A DNA stretch of 33,983 nt, taken from the NCBI RefSeq assembly GCF_000222605.1, contig NZ_AFWF01000326.1, positions 1 through 33,983 on the forward strand, given 5' to 3'. Under the pieces are notes generated by a model. The model had not been told where the DNA came from. It did not search any database and saw only the letters and a list, made by a program, of their open reading frames with translations. Each line of letters starts with the position of its first letter. Position 1 is the first letter of the stretch. Positions 1-8,862 of this stretch are shown piece by piece. The DNA comes from Vibrio ichthyoenteri ATCC 700023. Lineage in GTDB: Bacteria; Pseudomonadota; Gammaproteobacteria; Enterobacterales; Vibrionaceae. The translations under genes were made by a program, and so were the position numbers.

Positions 1-10
1 GCCTTTTTTT
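1..10 (+). terminator. Tail of the thr operon attenuator (partial)
   Basis: The window opens with GCC followed by seven T residues, 31 bases before thrA. This looks like the 3' arm and U-tract of an intrinsic terminator. Thr operons of gamma-proteobacteria carry a leader-peptide attenuator at this place, so that is the likely identity. The hairpin and any thrL leader peptide lie outside the window and cannot be confirmed. Confidence 0.45.
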
Positions 11-41
11 ATACCAATTTAAAGGAAATTCGGAGGAAGGG

Positions 42-2501
42 ATGCGAGTTTTAAAGTTTGGAGGATCGTCACTAGCTGACGCGGACCGTTTTTTAAGAGC
101 GGCAGACATTGTGGCGAACAATGCGCAACAAGAAGATGTAGCCGTTGTGCTCTCAGCACCCGGTAAAACAACCAATAAATTGGTCGCGGTGATTGAAGCT
201 GCGCTCAAGAACGCTGATGCCGAAAATCAAATTGCGGATTTGGAAGATGCATTTCGTGGTTTGTTTGAAGAAATCAAACAAGCACTGCCGAACATTGATG
301 GCAGCGCTTACAACCAACAAGTTAAATCGTCACTGAGTCAACTACGACAATTCGTTAATGGTATTGGCCTATTGGGCATGTGCCCTGACAATGTCAACGC
401 CCGTATTATCAGTAAAGGTGAGCGAGTTTCTATCCAGCTAATGAAAGCGGTATTGGAAGCGAAAGGCCAACCTGCGAGCTTGATTGATCCTGTGGAGTAT
501 CTATTTGCTCGCGGTGAGCATTTAGAAGCGATGGTGGATGTTGATATCTCAACGCAAAACTTCCGTCAAAAAACATTGCCGCAAGGCCACGTTAATATCA
601 TGCCGGGCTTTACTGCGGGCAATGAGAAAGGCGAACTGGTGACCCTTGGTCGTAACGGTTCTGACTACTCGGCGGCTGTTCTAGCAGCCTGCTTGCGTGC
701 AGACTGCTGTGAAATTTGGACTGACGTTGATGGTGTATACAACTGTGATCCTCGCTTGGTTGCGGATGCTCGTCTACTGAAATCACTGAGTTACCAAGAA
801 GCGATGGAGTTGTCCTATTTTGGCGCCTCTGTGTTGCATCCAAAAACGATCGCTCCGATCGCTCAATTCCATATTCCTTGCCTGATCAAAAATAGCTTTA
901 ACCCACAAGGCGCTGGTACCCTAATTGGCCAAGATACGGGCGAAGATAATTTAGCGATTAAAGGCATTACGACGCTAAGCGACCTAACCATGGTCAACGT
1001 TTCTGGCCCAGGCATGAAAGGCATGGTTGGCATGGCGAGTCGTGTATTTGGCGCCATGTCTTCATCGGGTGTCTCTATTGTTTTGATCACGCAGTCTTCT
1101 TCTGAATACAGCATCAGTTTTTGTATCGAAGCTCAAGATAAAGCCATTGCCCAGCAAGCGCTTTGCGATGCCTTTGAGCTTGAACTGAAAGATGGTTTGC
1201 TTGAGCCGGTAGAGTATATCGACCATGTTGCGATCGTAACGTTAGTTGGTGATGGTATGCGCACTTCGCGCGGTGTTGCTTCGCAATTCTTCTCATCTTT
1301 GGCTGAAGTGAACGTAAACATTGTCGCGATTGCCCAAGGTTCATCAGAGCGTGCTATCTCGGCGGTGATCCCTGAAGATAAAATCTCTGAAGCGATCAAA
1401 GCGTGTCACGAGAATCTATTTAATTCTAAACACTTCCTTGATGTGTTTGTCGTCGGTGTCGGCGGTGTTGGTGGTGAGCTGGTGGATCAGATCCAGCGTC
1501 AACAGGCCAAACTCGCTGAGAAAGGCATCGTGCTACGTGTGTGTGGCCTTGCCAATAGTAAAGGCGTATTGCTTGATGGGGAAGGCTTGCCGCTGGACCA
1601 TTGGCGCGACCGAATGAACGCGGTGAGTGAGCCTTTAAGCCTAGCGAGCCTAAGTTCACTGGTACAACGCAACCATATCATTAACCCAGTATTGGTGGAT
1701 TGTACTTCCAGTGAAGTAATAGCCAATCAATATGCCGATTTCCTTGCTGCAGGCTTCCACGTTGTCACACCCAACAAGAAAGCCAATACCGCCAGCATGT
1801 CTTACTACCATCAGTTGCGCGATGTGGCGCGTAGCTCTCGTCGTAAACTGATGTATGAAACCACGGTTGGCGCAGGTTTGCCTGTAATTGAAAACTTACA
1901 GAACCTTATTTCTGCTGGTGATGAGCTAGAACGCTTTACGGGTATTTTGTCTGGCTCGCTCTCTTATATCTTCGGCAAACTCGATGAAGGTATGACCTTG
2001 AGCCAAGCAACCAATATCGCGAAAGATAATGGTTTTACAGAACCAGACCCTCGTGATGATCTTTCGGGTATGGATGTGGCGCGTAAACTGCTTATTCTTG
2101 CGCGTGAAGCGGGGATGGCGTTAGAGCTTGAAGATGTGATTGTCGACCAAGCTTTGCCACCGGGTTTTGATGATTCAGGCAGTGTCGAAGAGTTCATGGC
2201 TCGTCTACCGGAAGCGGATGCTTACTTCCAAGAGCAAGTCGCTAAAGCGGCAGAAGAAGGGAAAGTATTGCGCTATGTGGGTGAAATCGCTAATGGTCAA
2301 TGTCGCGTAAGTATTGCCGCTGTCGATGAAAATGACCCAATGTTCAAGATTAAAGATGGTGAAAATGCCTTGGCATTCTTTAGCCGCTATTACAACCCAA
2401 TTCCGCTTGTACTGCGTGGTTATGGCGCAGGAACAGAAGTCACGGCTGCAGGTGTCTTTGCTGACGTGATGCGTACTTTAGGCTGGAAGTTAGGGGTGTA
2501 A
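42..2501 (+). CDS. thrA: Bifunctional aspartokinase I / homoserine dehydrogenase I
   Basis: This fused enzyme catalyses the first step (aspartate to aspartyl phosphate) and third step (aspartate semialdehyde to homoserine) of threonine synthesis in the cytoplasm. The N-terminal kinase starts with the KFGGSS motif (residues 5-10). Two ACT-type regulatory segments follow at about 315-460, and the dehydrogenase begins at about residue 467 with the Rossmann motif [11 protein letters not shown]. At 819 residues it matches E. coli ThrA (820). The ATG is preceded by a strong GGAGG ribosome binding site. The stop codon TAA ends at the first base of a possible thrB ATG, so translation is probably coupled. 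Attenuation by threonine and isoleucine and feedback inhibition by threonine are known for the family; only the attenuator tail is visible here. Confidence 0.97.
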   Translation: MRVLKFGGSSLADADRFLRAADIVANNAQQEDVAVVLSAPGKTTNKLVAVIEAALKNADAENQIADLEDAFRGLFEEIKQALPNIDGSAYNQQVKSSLSQLRQFVNGIGLLGMCPDNVNARIISKGERVSIQLMKAVLEAKGQPASLIDPVEYLFARGEHLEAMVDVDISTQNFRQKTLPQGHVNIMPGFTAGNEKGELVTLGRNGSDYSAAVLAACLRADCCEIWTDVDGVYNCDPRLVADARLLKSLSYQEAMELSYFGASVLHPKTIAPIAQFHIPCLIKNSFNPQGAGTLIGQDTGEDNLAIKGITTLSDLTMVNVSGPGMKGMVGMASRVFGAMSSSGVSIVLITQSSSEYSISFCIEAQDKAIAQQALCDAFELELKDGLLEPVEYIDHVAIVTLVGDGMRTSRGVASQFFSSLAEVNVNIVAIAQGSSERAISAVIPEDKISEAIKACHENLFNSKHFLDVFVVGVGGVGGELVDQIQRQQAKLAEKGIVLRVCGLANSKGVLLDGEGLPLDHWRDRMNAVSEPLSLASLSSLVQRNHIINPVLVDCTSSEVIANQYADFLAAGFHVVTPNKKANTASMSYYHQLRDVARSSRRKLMYETTVGAGLPVIENLQNLISAGDELERFTGILSGSLSYIFGKLDEGMTLSQATNIAKDNGFTEPDPRDDLSGMDVARKLLILAREAGMALELEDVIVDQALPPGFDDSGSVEEFMARLPEADAYFQEQVAKAAEEGKVLRYVGEIANGQCRVSIAAVDENDPMFKIKDGENALAFFSRYYNPIPLVLRGYGAGTEVTAAGVFADVMRTLGWKLGV

Positions 2502-2515
2502 TGATGAGTAGTGGT

Positions 2516-3472
2516 ATGGATGTCGTTGTGTACGCCCCAGCATCAATTGGCAATGTCAGTGTTGGATTTGATGTCTTGGGCGCCGCTGTTTCGCCAATCA
2601 GTGGTGAACTGCTGGGTGATCGCGTACTGGTTAAAAAAGGCAGCGAGATGTTTAGTCTGGCCACGGCTGGCAACTTTGTTGCCAAGCTACCTGCCGAACC
2701 GAAAGAAAATATTGTCTATGATTGCTGGCGCGTCTTTGCTCGAGAGTTGGACAAAAAGGGAATCGAACTATTACCCGTCGCGATGACACTTGAGAAAAAC
2801 ATGCCGATTGGTTCTGGTTTAGGTTCAAGTGCTTGCTCGATTGTGGCTGCGTTGGATGCTCTAAATCGATTCCACGCTCAACCCTTGAATGAAATGGAAC
2901 TTCTCGCCTTAATGGGCGAGATGGAAGGCCAGATCTCGGGGGGAATTCATTACGATAATGTCGCACCATGTTACCTAGGCGGCTTGCAGCTGATGCTTGA
3001 AGAGCTGGGTATTATTAGCCAAGAAGTTCCGTGTTTTGATGAATGGTTCTGGGTGATGGCTTATCCGGGTATTAAGGTTTCAACTGCAGAAGCGCGTTCG
3101 ATCTTACCGTCACAATATCGTCGTCAGGATGTGATCGCCCATGGTCGAAATCTAGCCGGTTTCATCCACGCTTGTCATTCAAACCAGCCTGAACTTGCTG
3201 CAAAAATGATCAAAGACGTGATCGCAGAACCATATCGTGAGAAACTGTTACCCGGTTTTGCTAATGCACGCAAGTACGCGGCATCAGCTGGAGCACTGGC
3301 TACTGGTATTTCCGGTAGTGGACCGACGTTATTTAGTATCTGCAAAGAGAAAGATACCGCAGAGCGTGTAGCTCGATGGCTCGAACAAAACTACGTACAA
3401 AATGAAGAGGGATTCGTTCATGTTTGTCGTTTGGACAAGCAAGGTTCGATCGTTACAGGAAGTGAGCTATGA
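2516..3472 (+). CDS. thrB: Homoserine kinase
   Basis: ThrB phosphorylates homoserine to O-phosphohomoserine with ATP and belongs to the GHMP kinase superfamily. The N-terminus [20 protein letters not shown] and the phosphate-binding motif [12 protein letters not shown] are diagnostic; a C-terminal [12 protein letters not shown] motif completes the GHMP set. In-frame ATGs occur at 2501, 2504 and 2516. I chose 2516 because it gives 318 residues starting [10 protein letters not shown], which fits the family N-terminus. The 2501 start overlaps the thrA stop (TAATG) and has an AGGGG upstream, so it remains possible. The 3' end overlaps thrC by four bases (ATGA), a sign of translational coupling. 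Confidence 0.95.
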   Translation: MDVVVYAPASIGNVSVGFDVLGAAVSPISGELLGDRVLVKKGSEMFSLATAGNFVAKLPAEPKENIVYDCWRVFARELDKKGIELLPVAMTLEKNMPIGSGLGSSACSIVAALDALNRFHAQPLNEMELLALMGEMEGQISGGIHYDNVAPCYLGGLQLMLEELGIISQEVPCFDEWFWVMAYPGIKVSTAEARSILPSQYRRQDVIAHGRNLAGFIHACHSNQPELAAKMIKDVIAEPYREKLLPGFANARKYAASAGALATGISGSGPTLFSICKEKDTAERVARWLEQNYVQNEEGFVHVCRLDKQGSIVTGSEL

Positions 3473-4752
3473 AGCTGTACAATATCAAAGAAAATGATGA
3501 ACAAGTTTCCTTTGGCCAAGCCGTGCGCCAAGGATTAGGTCGTAACCAAGGCCTATTTTTTCCATCGCAACTGCCTCAGTTTGACGATGTAGACGCGCTT
3601 TTAGATGAAGATTTCATCTCGCGCAGTAGTAAAATTTTATCTGCTCTTATCGGCGATGAATTACCGCAAGATCAAGTGAATGCCATGGTTGATGCTGCAT
3701 TCCAATTCCCAGCTCCGATCAAACAAGTTAAAGAGGGTGTCTACGCTTTGGAATTATTCCATGGTCCGACATTGGCCTTTAAAGACTTTGGTGGCCGCTT
3801 TATGGCTCAGTCGCTGGCTGCGGTTTCGACCGGTGGAAAAATTACCATTTTGACCGCGACCTCAGGTGATACTGGCGCGGCGGTAGCACACGCCTTTTAT
3901 GGCATGCAAGACATCAACGTGGTGATCCTGTACCCGAAAGGGAAGATCAGCCCATTACAAGAAAAGTTGTTCTGTACTCTGGGTAATAATATCCATACCG
4001 TCGCGATTGATGGTGACTTCGATGCTTGCCAAGCGTTGGTGAAACAAGCTTTTGACGATGCAGAATTGCGTGAAGAGATCGGCCTTAACTCGGCTAACTC
4101 AATTAACATTGCTCGCTTGATGGCGCAAATTTGCTACTACTTTGAAGCGGCTTCTCAGCTCACCAAAGCGCAGCGTGAAAATTTAGTTATTTCGGTACCA
4201 AGTGGTAACTTTGGTAACCTAACTGCAGGTCTATTGGCTAAAGCATTAGGTTTACCAATCAAACGCTTTATCGCGGCAACCAATGCTAATGATACCGTGC
4301 CTCGCTATCTTGAAACGGGTAAGTGGGAACCAAAGCCAACAGTTGCGACTACATCAAATGCGATGGATGTTAGTCAGCCAAACAACTGGCCTCGTATCGA
4401 AGAGTTGTGTGGCATTAAACAGTGGGGCTTAGATACCTTAGGTAAGGGCGTGGTTTCTGATGAGCAAAGCGCGGCATCAGTACGTGAGCTCAATGAATTG
4501 GGCTATTTGTGTGAACCACATGGCGCGATTGCTTACCGAGTGTTAGATGAGCAATTGGCTGAAGGCGAAACGGGATTATTCTTGTGTACAGCCCACCCCG
4601 CTAAATTTAAAGAAGTGGTGGATGACATTTTAGCCACAGATATCGACTTACCAGCACCGCTTGCTAAGCATGCCGCGATGGAGTTGCTCTCTGAAGATCT
4701 TGCGAATGATTTTTCAGCATTAAAACAAGTTCTGCGTAAAGCAAACCGATAG
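3469..4752 (+). CDS. thrC: Threonine synthase
   Basis: ThrC converts O-phosphohomoserine to threonine with pyridoxal phosphate, the last step of the operon's pathway. The PLP-lysine motif [10 protein letters not shown] is at about residues 103-112, and the [15 protein letters not shown] and [13 protein letters not shown] motifs that hold substrate and cofactor phosphate are intact. Its 427 residues match E. coli ThrC (428). The ATG overlaps the thrB stop by four bases. A bidirectional terminator lies 27 bases after the stop, so thrC is the last gene of the operon. Confidence 0.97.
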   Translation: MKLYNIKENDEQVSFGQAVRQGLGRNQGLFFPSQLPQFDDVDALLDEDFISRSSKILSALIGDELPQDQVNAMVDAAFQFPAPIKQVKEGVYALELFHGPTLAFKDFGGRFMAQSLAAVSTGGKITILTATSGDTGAAVAHAFYGMQDINVVILYPKGKISPLQEKLFCTLGNNIHTVAIDGDFDACQALVKQAFDDAELREEIGLNSANSINIARLMAQICYYFEAASQLTKAQRENLVISVPSGNFGNLTAGLLAKALGLPIKRFIAATNANDTVPRYLETGKWEPKPTVATTSNAMDVSQPNNWPRIEELCGIKQWGLDTLGKGVVSDEQSAASVRELNELGYLCEPHGAIAYRVLDEQLAEGETGLFLCTAHPAKFKEVVDDILATDIDLPAPLAKHAAMELLSEDLANDFSALKQVLRKANR

Positions 4753-4776
4753 TTGGTCGAGATGTGTGCTTGAATG

Positions 4777-4805
4777 AAAAAAGGTCGCCTTGGCGACCTT
4801 TTCTG
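4777..4805. terminator. Bidirectional terminator between thrC and the TRIC gene
   Basis: The arms AAGGTCGCC (4781-4789) and GGCGACCTT (4792-4800) pair perfectly around a TT loop. A T-run follows on the plus strand and six T residues follow on the minus strand, so it can serve thrC and the convergent minus-strand operon. Confidence 0.9.
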
Positions 4806-4829
4806 TTTTTGCTATTGCCCAATAGGGCA

Positions 4830-5450
4830 CTATTTGTTCAACGCAAAGATTGGCAAGGACAAATGCCAGCGAATCGCCCCCAATCGGATTACCAAGGTGG
4901 TGACCACGCCAGCTAAGAATGCCGCATCATTACTGAAATCCATGGCTAAGGTTGCGGTGTGGACGACACCACCGGCAATACATGCCGTAGCGTAGACTTC
5001 ACTTCTCAGAACCATCGGCACTTCCCGCGCCAATACGTCTCGAATGATACCGCCGCCACAACCAGTAATTACGCCCATAATAATCGCAATCACTGCTGAC
5101 TCTTGATACATCATCGCTTTTTCAACGCCAATGCCGACAAATACTGCCAGACCGACTGCATCACAAACGGGCAAAATCCACCAAGCAACGCGCTTAGGGC
5201 GACGAACGACGAGCATGGTGATCAAGCAAGTGATTAAAATCACCCAGATATAGTTCGTATCCTTGATCCAAAAAACAGGCGTTGCGCCAAGAGCCATATC
5301 ACGAATAGTGCCGCCACCAATTGCGGTTACGCTACCTAGTACAGCGACACCAAAAGGGTCCATTTTTAAACGACCCGCCAGTAAAACCCCAGAAACAGCA
5401 AAAATCGCGGTGCCAAAAAGGTCGATTAAATAGATCAGCATGGAATCCAT
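4830..5450 (-). CDS. yadS: TRIC-family (UPF0126) inner membrane protein, YadS-like
   Basis: This is a small hydrophobic protein of the TRIC cation-channel family, formerly UPF0126. It contains two internal homologous segments, each with a glycine-rich motif followed by IRD: TAIGGGTIRDMALG and TGCGGGIIRDVLARE. About seven membrane helices are expected. The sequence follows E. coli YadS closely (LLAGRLKMDPFGV, CDAVGLAVFVGIGVEKA, AIRWHLSLP). An upstream in-frame start at 5504 would add a non-conserved N-terminus. I chose 5450; the ATG at 5441 (MLIYLIDLFGTAIFA) matches YadS exactly and is equally possible. It is the last gene after mtnN, the CbiB-like gene and btuF, the order seen in other vibrios. 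The transported ion in bacteria is unsettled. Confidence 0.88.
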   Translation of the reverse strand: MDSMLIYLIDLFGTAIFAVSGVLLAGRLKMDPFGVAVLGSVTAIGGGTIRDMALGATPVFWIKDTNYIWVILITCLITMLVVRRPKRVAWWILPVCDAVGLAVFVGIGVEKAMMYQESAVIAIIMGVITGCGGGIIRDVLAREVPMVLRSEVYATACIAGGVVHTATLAMDFSNDAAFLAGVVTTLVIRLGAIRWHLSLPIFALNK

Positions 5451-5542
5451 GAAAAGAAGAGCTCTCTGATAATAAGTAGTAATAAATGCAAGCCAAACGG
5501 ACAAATGTGAGGTTTTTATCCGCTTGGACCGCTAATTCGGCG

Positions 5543-5571
5543 CGCATAGTACGAGATATTCGTGCTATGCG
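5543..5571 (-). repeat. Imperfect palindrome between btuF and the TRIC gene
   Basis: The arms CGCATAG (5543-5549) and CTATGCG (5565-5571), and inside them ACGA (5551-5554) and TCGT (5560-5563), form a 12-level stem around a five-base loop. The single non-complementary position (5550/5564) would be a U-G wobble in a plus-strand RNA and a C-A mismatch in a minus-strand RNA. There is no T-run, so it is not a standard terminator. It abuts the btuF stop. Confidence 0.6.
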
Positions 5572-6390
5572 TTACTGCTTTTGTCTGACTGTTTCGAAGA
5601 GCTCACAAACTTGTTCAATTGCATCCAGAGTTCGTGGTGTTGGGCGGTTAATCCAGCTCGAGTTCAAGGTCCAAATTTGCTGCTGCTTTATTGCTTGAAG
5701 CTGCTCTTGCCACGACTGCCACATGCCGCTGTTCTCTATCGCATGACGAGAGGTAAAAATAACCTGAGGATTGGCCACAATCACTTGCTCTAAACCTACT
5801 TGTGGGTAAGGCGCGGCACTATTTTCGAACACATTCACCCCGCCACAAAAGCGAAACACTTCACTCGGCCAGCGATCTTGAGCCACGGTAATGATCGGTT
5901 TTTCGCTTAGCTGGTAGAAGTAACTGATTTTTTCGTCAGTGTTGTATTGCTGTTGATAAGCGGCAAGTTGTGAACGGAAATGGCTAGCCACTTGCTCACC
6001 AACCGTGGGGTCGTCGGCGTATTGGCTCAGTTGTTCGACATTGAGGGCAATATCTTCTAATGATTTGGTCTTAACGTTATAAATAGTGAAGCCGAATTGA
6101 GCCAGTTTATCTAATTCTTTGGCTGGGTTACCGCCAGGCCAAGCGATGATCAAGTCAGGTTGTAGTGCGATAATTCGTTCTACGTTGATGCTTTGATAGT
6201 TGGCGATCGTTTCGAGGAGTTTAGCTTGCTCTGGGTAATCACTGTGTTCGCTGACGGCGACCAGTTTATCACCTAGGCCAGCCGCATAAGCAAGTTCAGT
6301 CGTTGATGGAGCAAGGCTGATTACTCGATCAATCGTTTGCGCAGAAAGAGAAAAACTGACAAGCGAGAGAATAAGACTCAGTTTAAACAT
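5572..6390 (-). CDS. btuF: Periplasmic vitamin B12-binding protein
   Basis: BtuF captures cobalamin in the periplasm and delivers it to the BtuCD ABC importer; no btuC or btuD lies in this window. From the ATG at 6390 it has a typical signal peptide (MFKLSLILSLVSFSLSA, cleavage before Q). The mature protein begins DRVISLAPSTTELAYAAGLGDKLVAVS, characteristic of class III substrate-binding proteins. Length is 272 residues against 266 for E. coli BtuF. An in-frame ATG at 6447 would put 19 polar residues before the signal peptide and was rejected. The start overlaps the stop of the preceding gene by one base (TAATG), so the two are translationally coupled. Confidence 0.93.
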   Translation of the reverse strand: MFKLSLILSLVSFSLSAQTIDRVISLAPSTTELAYAAGLGDKLVAVSEHSDYPEQAKLLETIANYQSINVERIIALQPDLIIAWPGGNPAKELDKLAQFGFTIYNVKTKSLEDIALNVEQLSQYADDPTVGEQVASHFRSQLAAYQQQYNTDEKISYFYQLSEKPIITVAQDRWPSEVFRFCGGVNVFENSAAPYPQVGLEQVIVANPQVIFTSRHAIENSGMWQSWQEQLQAIKQQQIWTLNSSWINRPTPRTLDAIEQVCELFETVRQKQ

Positions 6391-7343
6391 TACAATCCTT
6401 GGTAAATTGCGCCCATGATGAGGCTTTGAAGTGTCACCCAGATCCACAAACGGCTCACCAAGAGTCTGCGCACTTGGTCAAGATGAATAGCGGAAGGGGC
6501 GATGCGCCCGCCAAGTTTGGCGCGCAGGGCTTTGTGTTGTTGATAAATTGCGGGGCCAGCTAAAGAGAGTTGCAACTTAGCACCGACAGCGATCAGTAGC
6601 CAAGCGGGTCCAGGCAGAGGCCATAAAGCTGCTTGTTGACGTATTAAAGCTAAACAGGCTTGGCCGCGTTGACCACAGGCGATCAAGAGCGCCAGTATTC
6701 GAAGTGGAATTATATCGAGAGCGGCGAGCATTTTCACTGCGGGCAATCCAAAGGGCATAAACTGCTGTCGAGACGGAGACCATGCGCGTGCTAACTCCAT
6801 CGTCATGCGATACATAAATGCACCAATACCACCGGCAATTGCATACCAAAACAGTACGGCTGCGACACTACGGCCATAGCTCATTATCAGCGTTTCGCTG
6901 CCTGCTTTACCAAGGCCTAGTAGCGATAAACTGTCGGTGGTGCGGTTGAGCCAAGGCACAAGTAGTTGCTTGGCGGCATTCTTATTGTCATTAGCAAGTT
7001 GTGCAGTAAGGTTGTTGGCCAGTTGATTGGTATTGCGCCAGTCGAGCGCGAGTAGCAGAAAGGCCAAGTCAAACAGCTGTGGTTGCCAGACCAGATTTTG
7101 CAATGCTAATAATACCATCAACATCGGTACTATCATCATAAGCAGGGCGAGACTGCCAGAAAGTAAGCTTTGTGAGTAGTGACTCTGGGTGTTTACTTTT
7201 TCCGCCAATTGTTCGGCAAATTTATGCCATAGGATGGCCGGATGGGCTTCGCGAGGAAAAGGAAGAATCCAGTGACAAAGCAGAGCGCCCCACATGACGA
7301 GGAGCGCTCCATTTGCAAATAGCTGATTAAAAAGATCATCCAT
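6390..7343 (-). CDS. Divergent CobD/CbiB-family membrane protein
   Basis: A 317-residue, multi-helix inner membrane protein. It aligns with adenosylcobinamide-phosphate synthase (CbiB/CobD): HPAILWHKF near residue 34 matches the family HP-x-x-W-I region, and ETLIMSYGRSVAAVLF near residue 150 aligns without gaps to the CbiB segment ETVAENTVDGIIAPLF. The ENTVDG core of true CbiB is replaced by MSYGRS, so the conserved acidic residues are gone. CbiB attaches aminopropanol or its phosphate to adenosylcobyric acid. Its position between mtnN (12-base gap) and btuF (one-base overlap) supports a cobalamin role, but catalytic activity is doubtful. A regulatory AmpE-like role in the same superfamily is an alternative. 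Confidence 0.8.
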   Translation of the reverse strand: MDDLFNQLFANGALLVMWGALLCHWILPFPREAHPAILWHKFAEQLAEKVNTQSHYSQSLLSGSLALLMMIVPMLMVLLALQNLVWQPQLFDLAFLLLALDWRNTNQLANNLTAQLANDNKNAAKQLLVPWLNRTTDSLSLLGLGKAGSETLIMSYGRSVAAVLFWYAIAGGIGAFMYRMTMELARAWSPSRQQFMPFGLPAVKMLAALDIIPLRILALLIACGQRGQACLALIRQQAALWPLPGPAWLLIAVGAKLQLSLAGPAIYQQHKALRAKLGGRIAPSAIHLDQVRRLLVSRLWIWVTLQSLIMGAIYQGL

Positions 7344-7355
7344 GATTGTTTAATA

Positions 7356-8054
7356 CTAAGCCTTTAGCAATTCAACCATTTTGATAACCATTTCTGAAGA
7401 GCTTTGCGCTGCAAGAGGCAGGAACTCATCAAAGCTCATGGTCGCTTCTTTGTCGGCTACGTCAGAGATTGCGCGTACGACTACAAATGGTACTTGGAAT
7501 TGATGACAAGTCTGCGCAATAGCAGAAGCTTCCATCTCTACCGCAATGACAGTAGGGAAGTGTGTGCGGATAAATGCTTGACGCTCAGCGGTGCAAACAA
7601 ATGCATCACCGGTACAGATCAGGCCACGCACTGCGTGTTTGTCTTCCATTTGAGTCAACGCTTGCTCTGCGATGTTCATTAGATTTGCATCAGCAATGAA
7701 CGCCGCTGGCTGTTGTGCCATTTGACCCATTTCGTAACCAAAAGCGGTCACATCGGCATCGTGGTGACGGACTTCTGTTGAGATAACAACGTCGCCTAGG
7801 TTTAGGCTAGAGTCAAAACCGCCTGCAGAACCGGTGTTAATAACAACGTCAGGTTGGTATTCATCAAGCAAAATGGTGGTGCCGATTGCCGCTGCTACTT
7901 TACCGATACCTGATTGCAGTAGCACTACGTCTACACCATTCAGTTGACCAGAAAAGAAAGTACAACCTGCTTTTTTCACTTCTTGGCAGTTGTCGATAGA
8001 GTCTTTTAGGATGGAAACTTCTTGTTCCATCGCGCCGATAATGCCGATTTTCAT
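7356..8054 (-). CDS. mtnN: 5'-methylthioadenosine / S-adenosylhomocysteine nucleosidase
   Basis: MtnN (Pfs) cleaves adenine from methylthioadenosine, S-adenosylhomocysteine and 5'-deoxyadenosine. It detoxifies the products of SAM-using reactions and feeds autoinducer-2 synthesis through LuxS. Diagnostic segments are [16 protein letters not shown] at the N-terminus, NTGSAGGFD, the purine-site region [16 protein letters not shown], and RAISDVAD with the catalytic aspartate. The 232 residues match the E. coli enzyme. It is the first gene of a four-gene minus-strand cluster with btuF. The promoter lies in the 236-base divergent spacer with rpsO; I could not assign one and saw no cobalamin riboswitch there. 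An inverted repeat (AGCAAAG at 8087-8093, CTTTGCT at 8106-8112) lies in the mtnN leader region. Confidence 0.97.
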   Translation of the reverse strand: MKIGIIGAMEQEVSILKDSIDNCQEVKKAGCTFFSGQLNGVDVVLLQSGIGKVAAAIGTTILLDEYQPDVVINTGSAGGFDSSLNLGDVVISTEVRHHDADVTAFGYEMGQMAQQPAAFIADANLMNIAEQALTQMEDKHAVRGLICTGDAFVCTAERQAFIRTHFPTVIAVEMEASAIAQTCHQFQVPFVVVRAISDVADKEATMSFDEFLPLAAQSSSEMVIKMVELLKA

Positions 8055-8187
8055 AATGGGCTAAACCTAGGTAATAAATGAAAGTGAGCAAAGTTTACCA
8101 TGAAGCTTTGCTGGCCTGAACTCATTATCGAGCCCAGATTGAGTAACATTGCGCTCAAAACAAGCAATTGGCTGACTCAAATTGCAG

Positions 8188-8216
8188 TTGCGGTGCGTTA
8201 TGTATTCACCTATAAT
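8188..8216 (+). promoter_or_regulatory. Sigma-70 promoter of rpsO
   Basis: TTGCGG (8188-8193) and a perfect TATAAT (8211-8216) are separated by 17 bases. This places the transcript start near 8223, about 68 bases before the rpsO ATG. Confidence 0.8.
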
Positions 8217-8290
8217 CCGCGCTTCGCGTAGCGGCTGAATCAGAGATTGGCTACTACAAAATATAAACCTACTCTTATTAGGAGAGCATT

Positions 8291-8560
8291 ATGTCTCTGA
8301 ATGCAGAAACTAAAGCAGCAATCGTTGCAGAATACGCACAATCTGAAGGCGACACTGGTTCACCAGAAGTACAAGTAGCACTACTTACTGCTTCTATCAA
8401 CCACCTACAAGGTCACTTCAAAGCTCACAAAGGCGATCACCACAGCCGTCGTGGTCTTCTACGTATGGTTTCTAGCCGTCGTAAGCTTCTTGATTACTTG
8501 AAAGGCAAAAACCTTGCTCGTTACCAAGATCTAATCAAACGTCTAGGCCTACGTCGCTAA
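8291..8560 (+). CDS. rpsO: 30S ribosomal protein S15
   Basis: S15 is a primary 16S rRNA-binding protein of the small subunit platform. The 89-residue sequence has the family motifs [34 protein letters not shown] and RRKLLDYLK. The Shine-Dalgarno AGGAG sits seven bases before the ATG. In E. coli S15 represses its own translation through a leader pseudoknot. Here CCTA (8268-8271) can pair with TAGG (8279-8282), which includes part of the Shine-Dalgarno, so a similar control is possible but not shown. An intrinsic terminator follows, then pnp, the conserved rpsO-pnp order. Confidence 0.98.
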   Translation: MSLNAETKAAIVAEYAQSEGDTGSPEVQVALLTASINHLQGHFKAHKGDHHSRRGLLRMVSSRRKLLDYLKGKNLARYQDLIKRLGLRR

Positions 8561-8585
8561 TTAGCGGCTGCATAGAACAGTTTGT

Positions 8586-8613
8586 AAAAAAGGGGCTTAT
8601 GCCCCTTTTTTTA
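8586..8613 (+). terminator. rpsO intrinsic terminator
   Basis: GGGGC (8592-8596) pairs with GCCCC (8601-8605) around TTAT, extended by A-run/T-run pairing and followed by seven T residues. Some transcription probably passes through to pnp, as in E. coli. Confidence 0.9.
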
Positions 8614-8862
8614 TTGCCTAAAATCCCCCAATTACCTCTAAGTAGTTTATACTACTGTCCGGCTGAAACAGTTGTTACTGTTGATGCCAGCAAAAATCAT
8701 AATGACTCATCGCATTACAGTCACCGATGTCGGCCAACAGGTCGCGACTATTCAAAAGCCATTGAGCGGTTCTGCAGTGTCTTTTCACTAGTCGCGATTC
8801 GTAATGTTTTGGGTTTTTTCTTAACTTAGTCTGGGTATTTATACTCAGTACAAGGAATAACA
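8614..8862 (+). promoter_or_regulatory. Structured pnp leader with a long hairpin
   Basis: This is a gene-free spacer. A stem of nine perfect pairs, TCGCGACTA (8742-8750) with TAGTCGCGA (8789-8797), continues inward as AAAAG (8754-8758) with CTTTT (8781-8785). A second, upstream stem pairs CTGTTG (8678-8683) with CAACAG (8735-8740), with GCC/GGC inside it. Two tandem leader stems resemble the E. coli pnp leader, where RNase III cuts a double-stranded region and PNPase then destroys the message. A TATACT at 8648-8653 could be a -10 element, but no matching -35 is visible. Confidence 0.65.

Noticed and set aside
4774-4995. Plus-strand 73-residue frame after thrC
   Set aside because: It begins at the terminator and runs antisense through the TRIC gene; it is a shadow frame.
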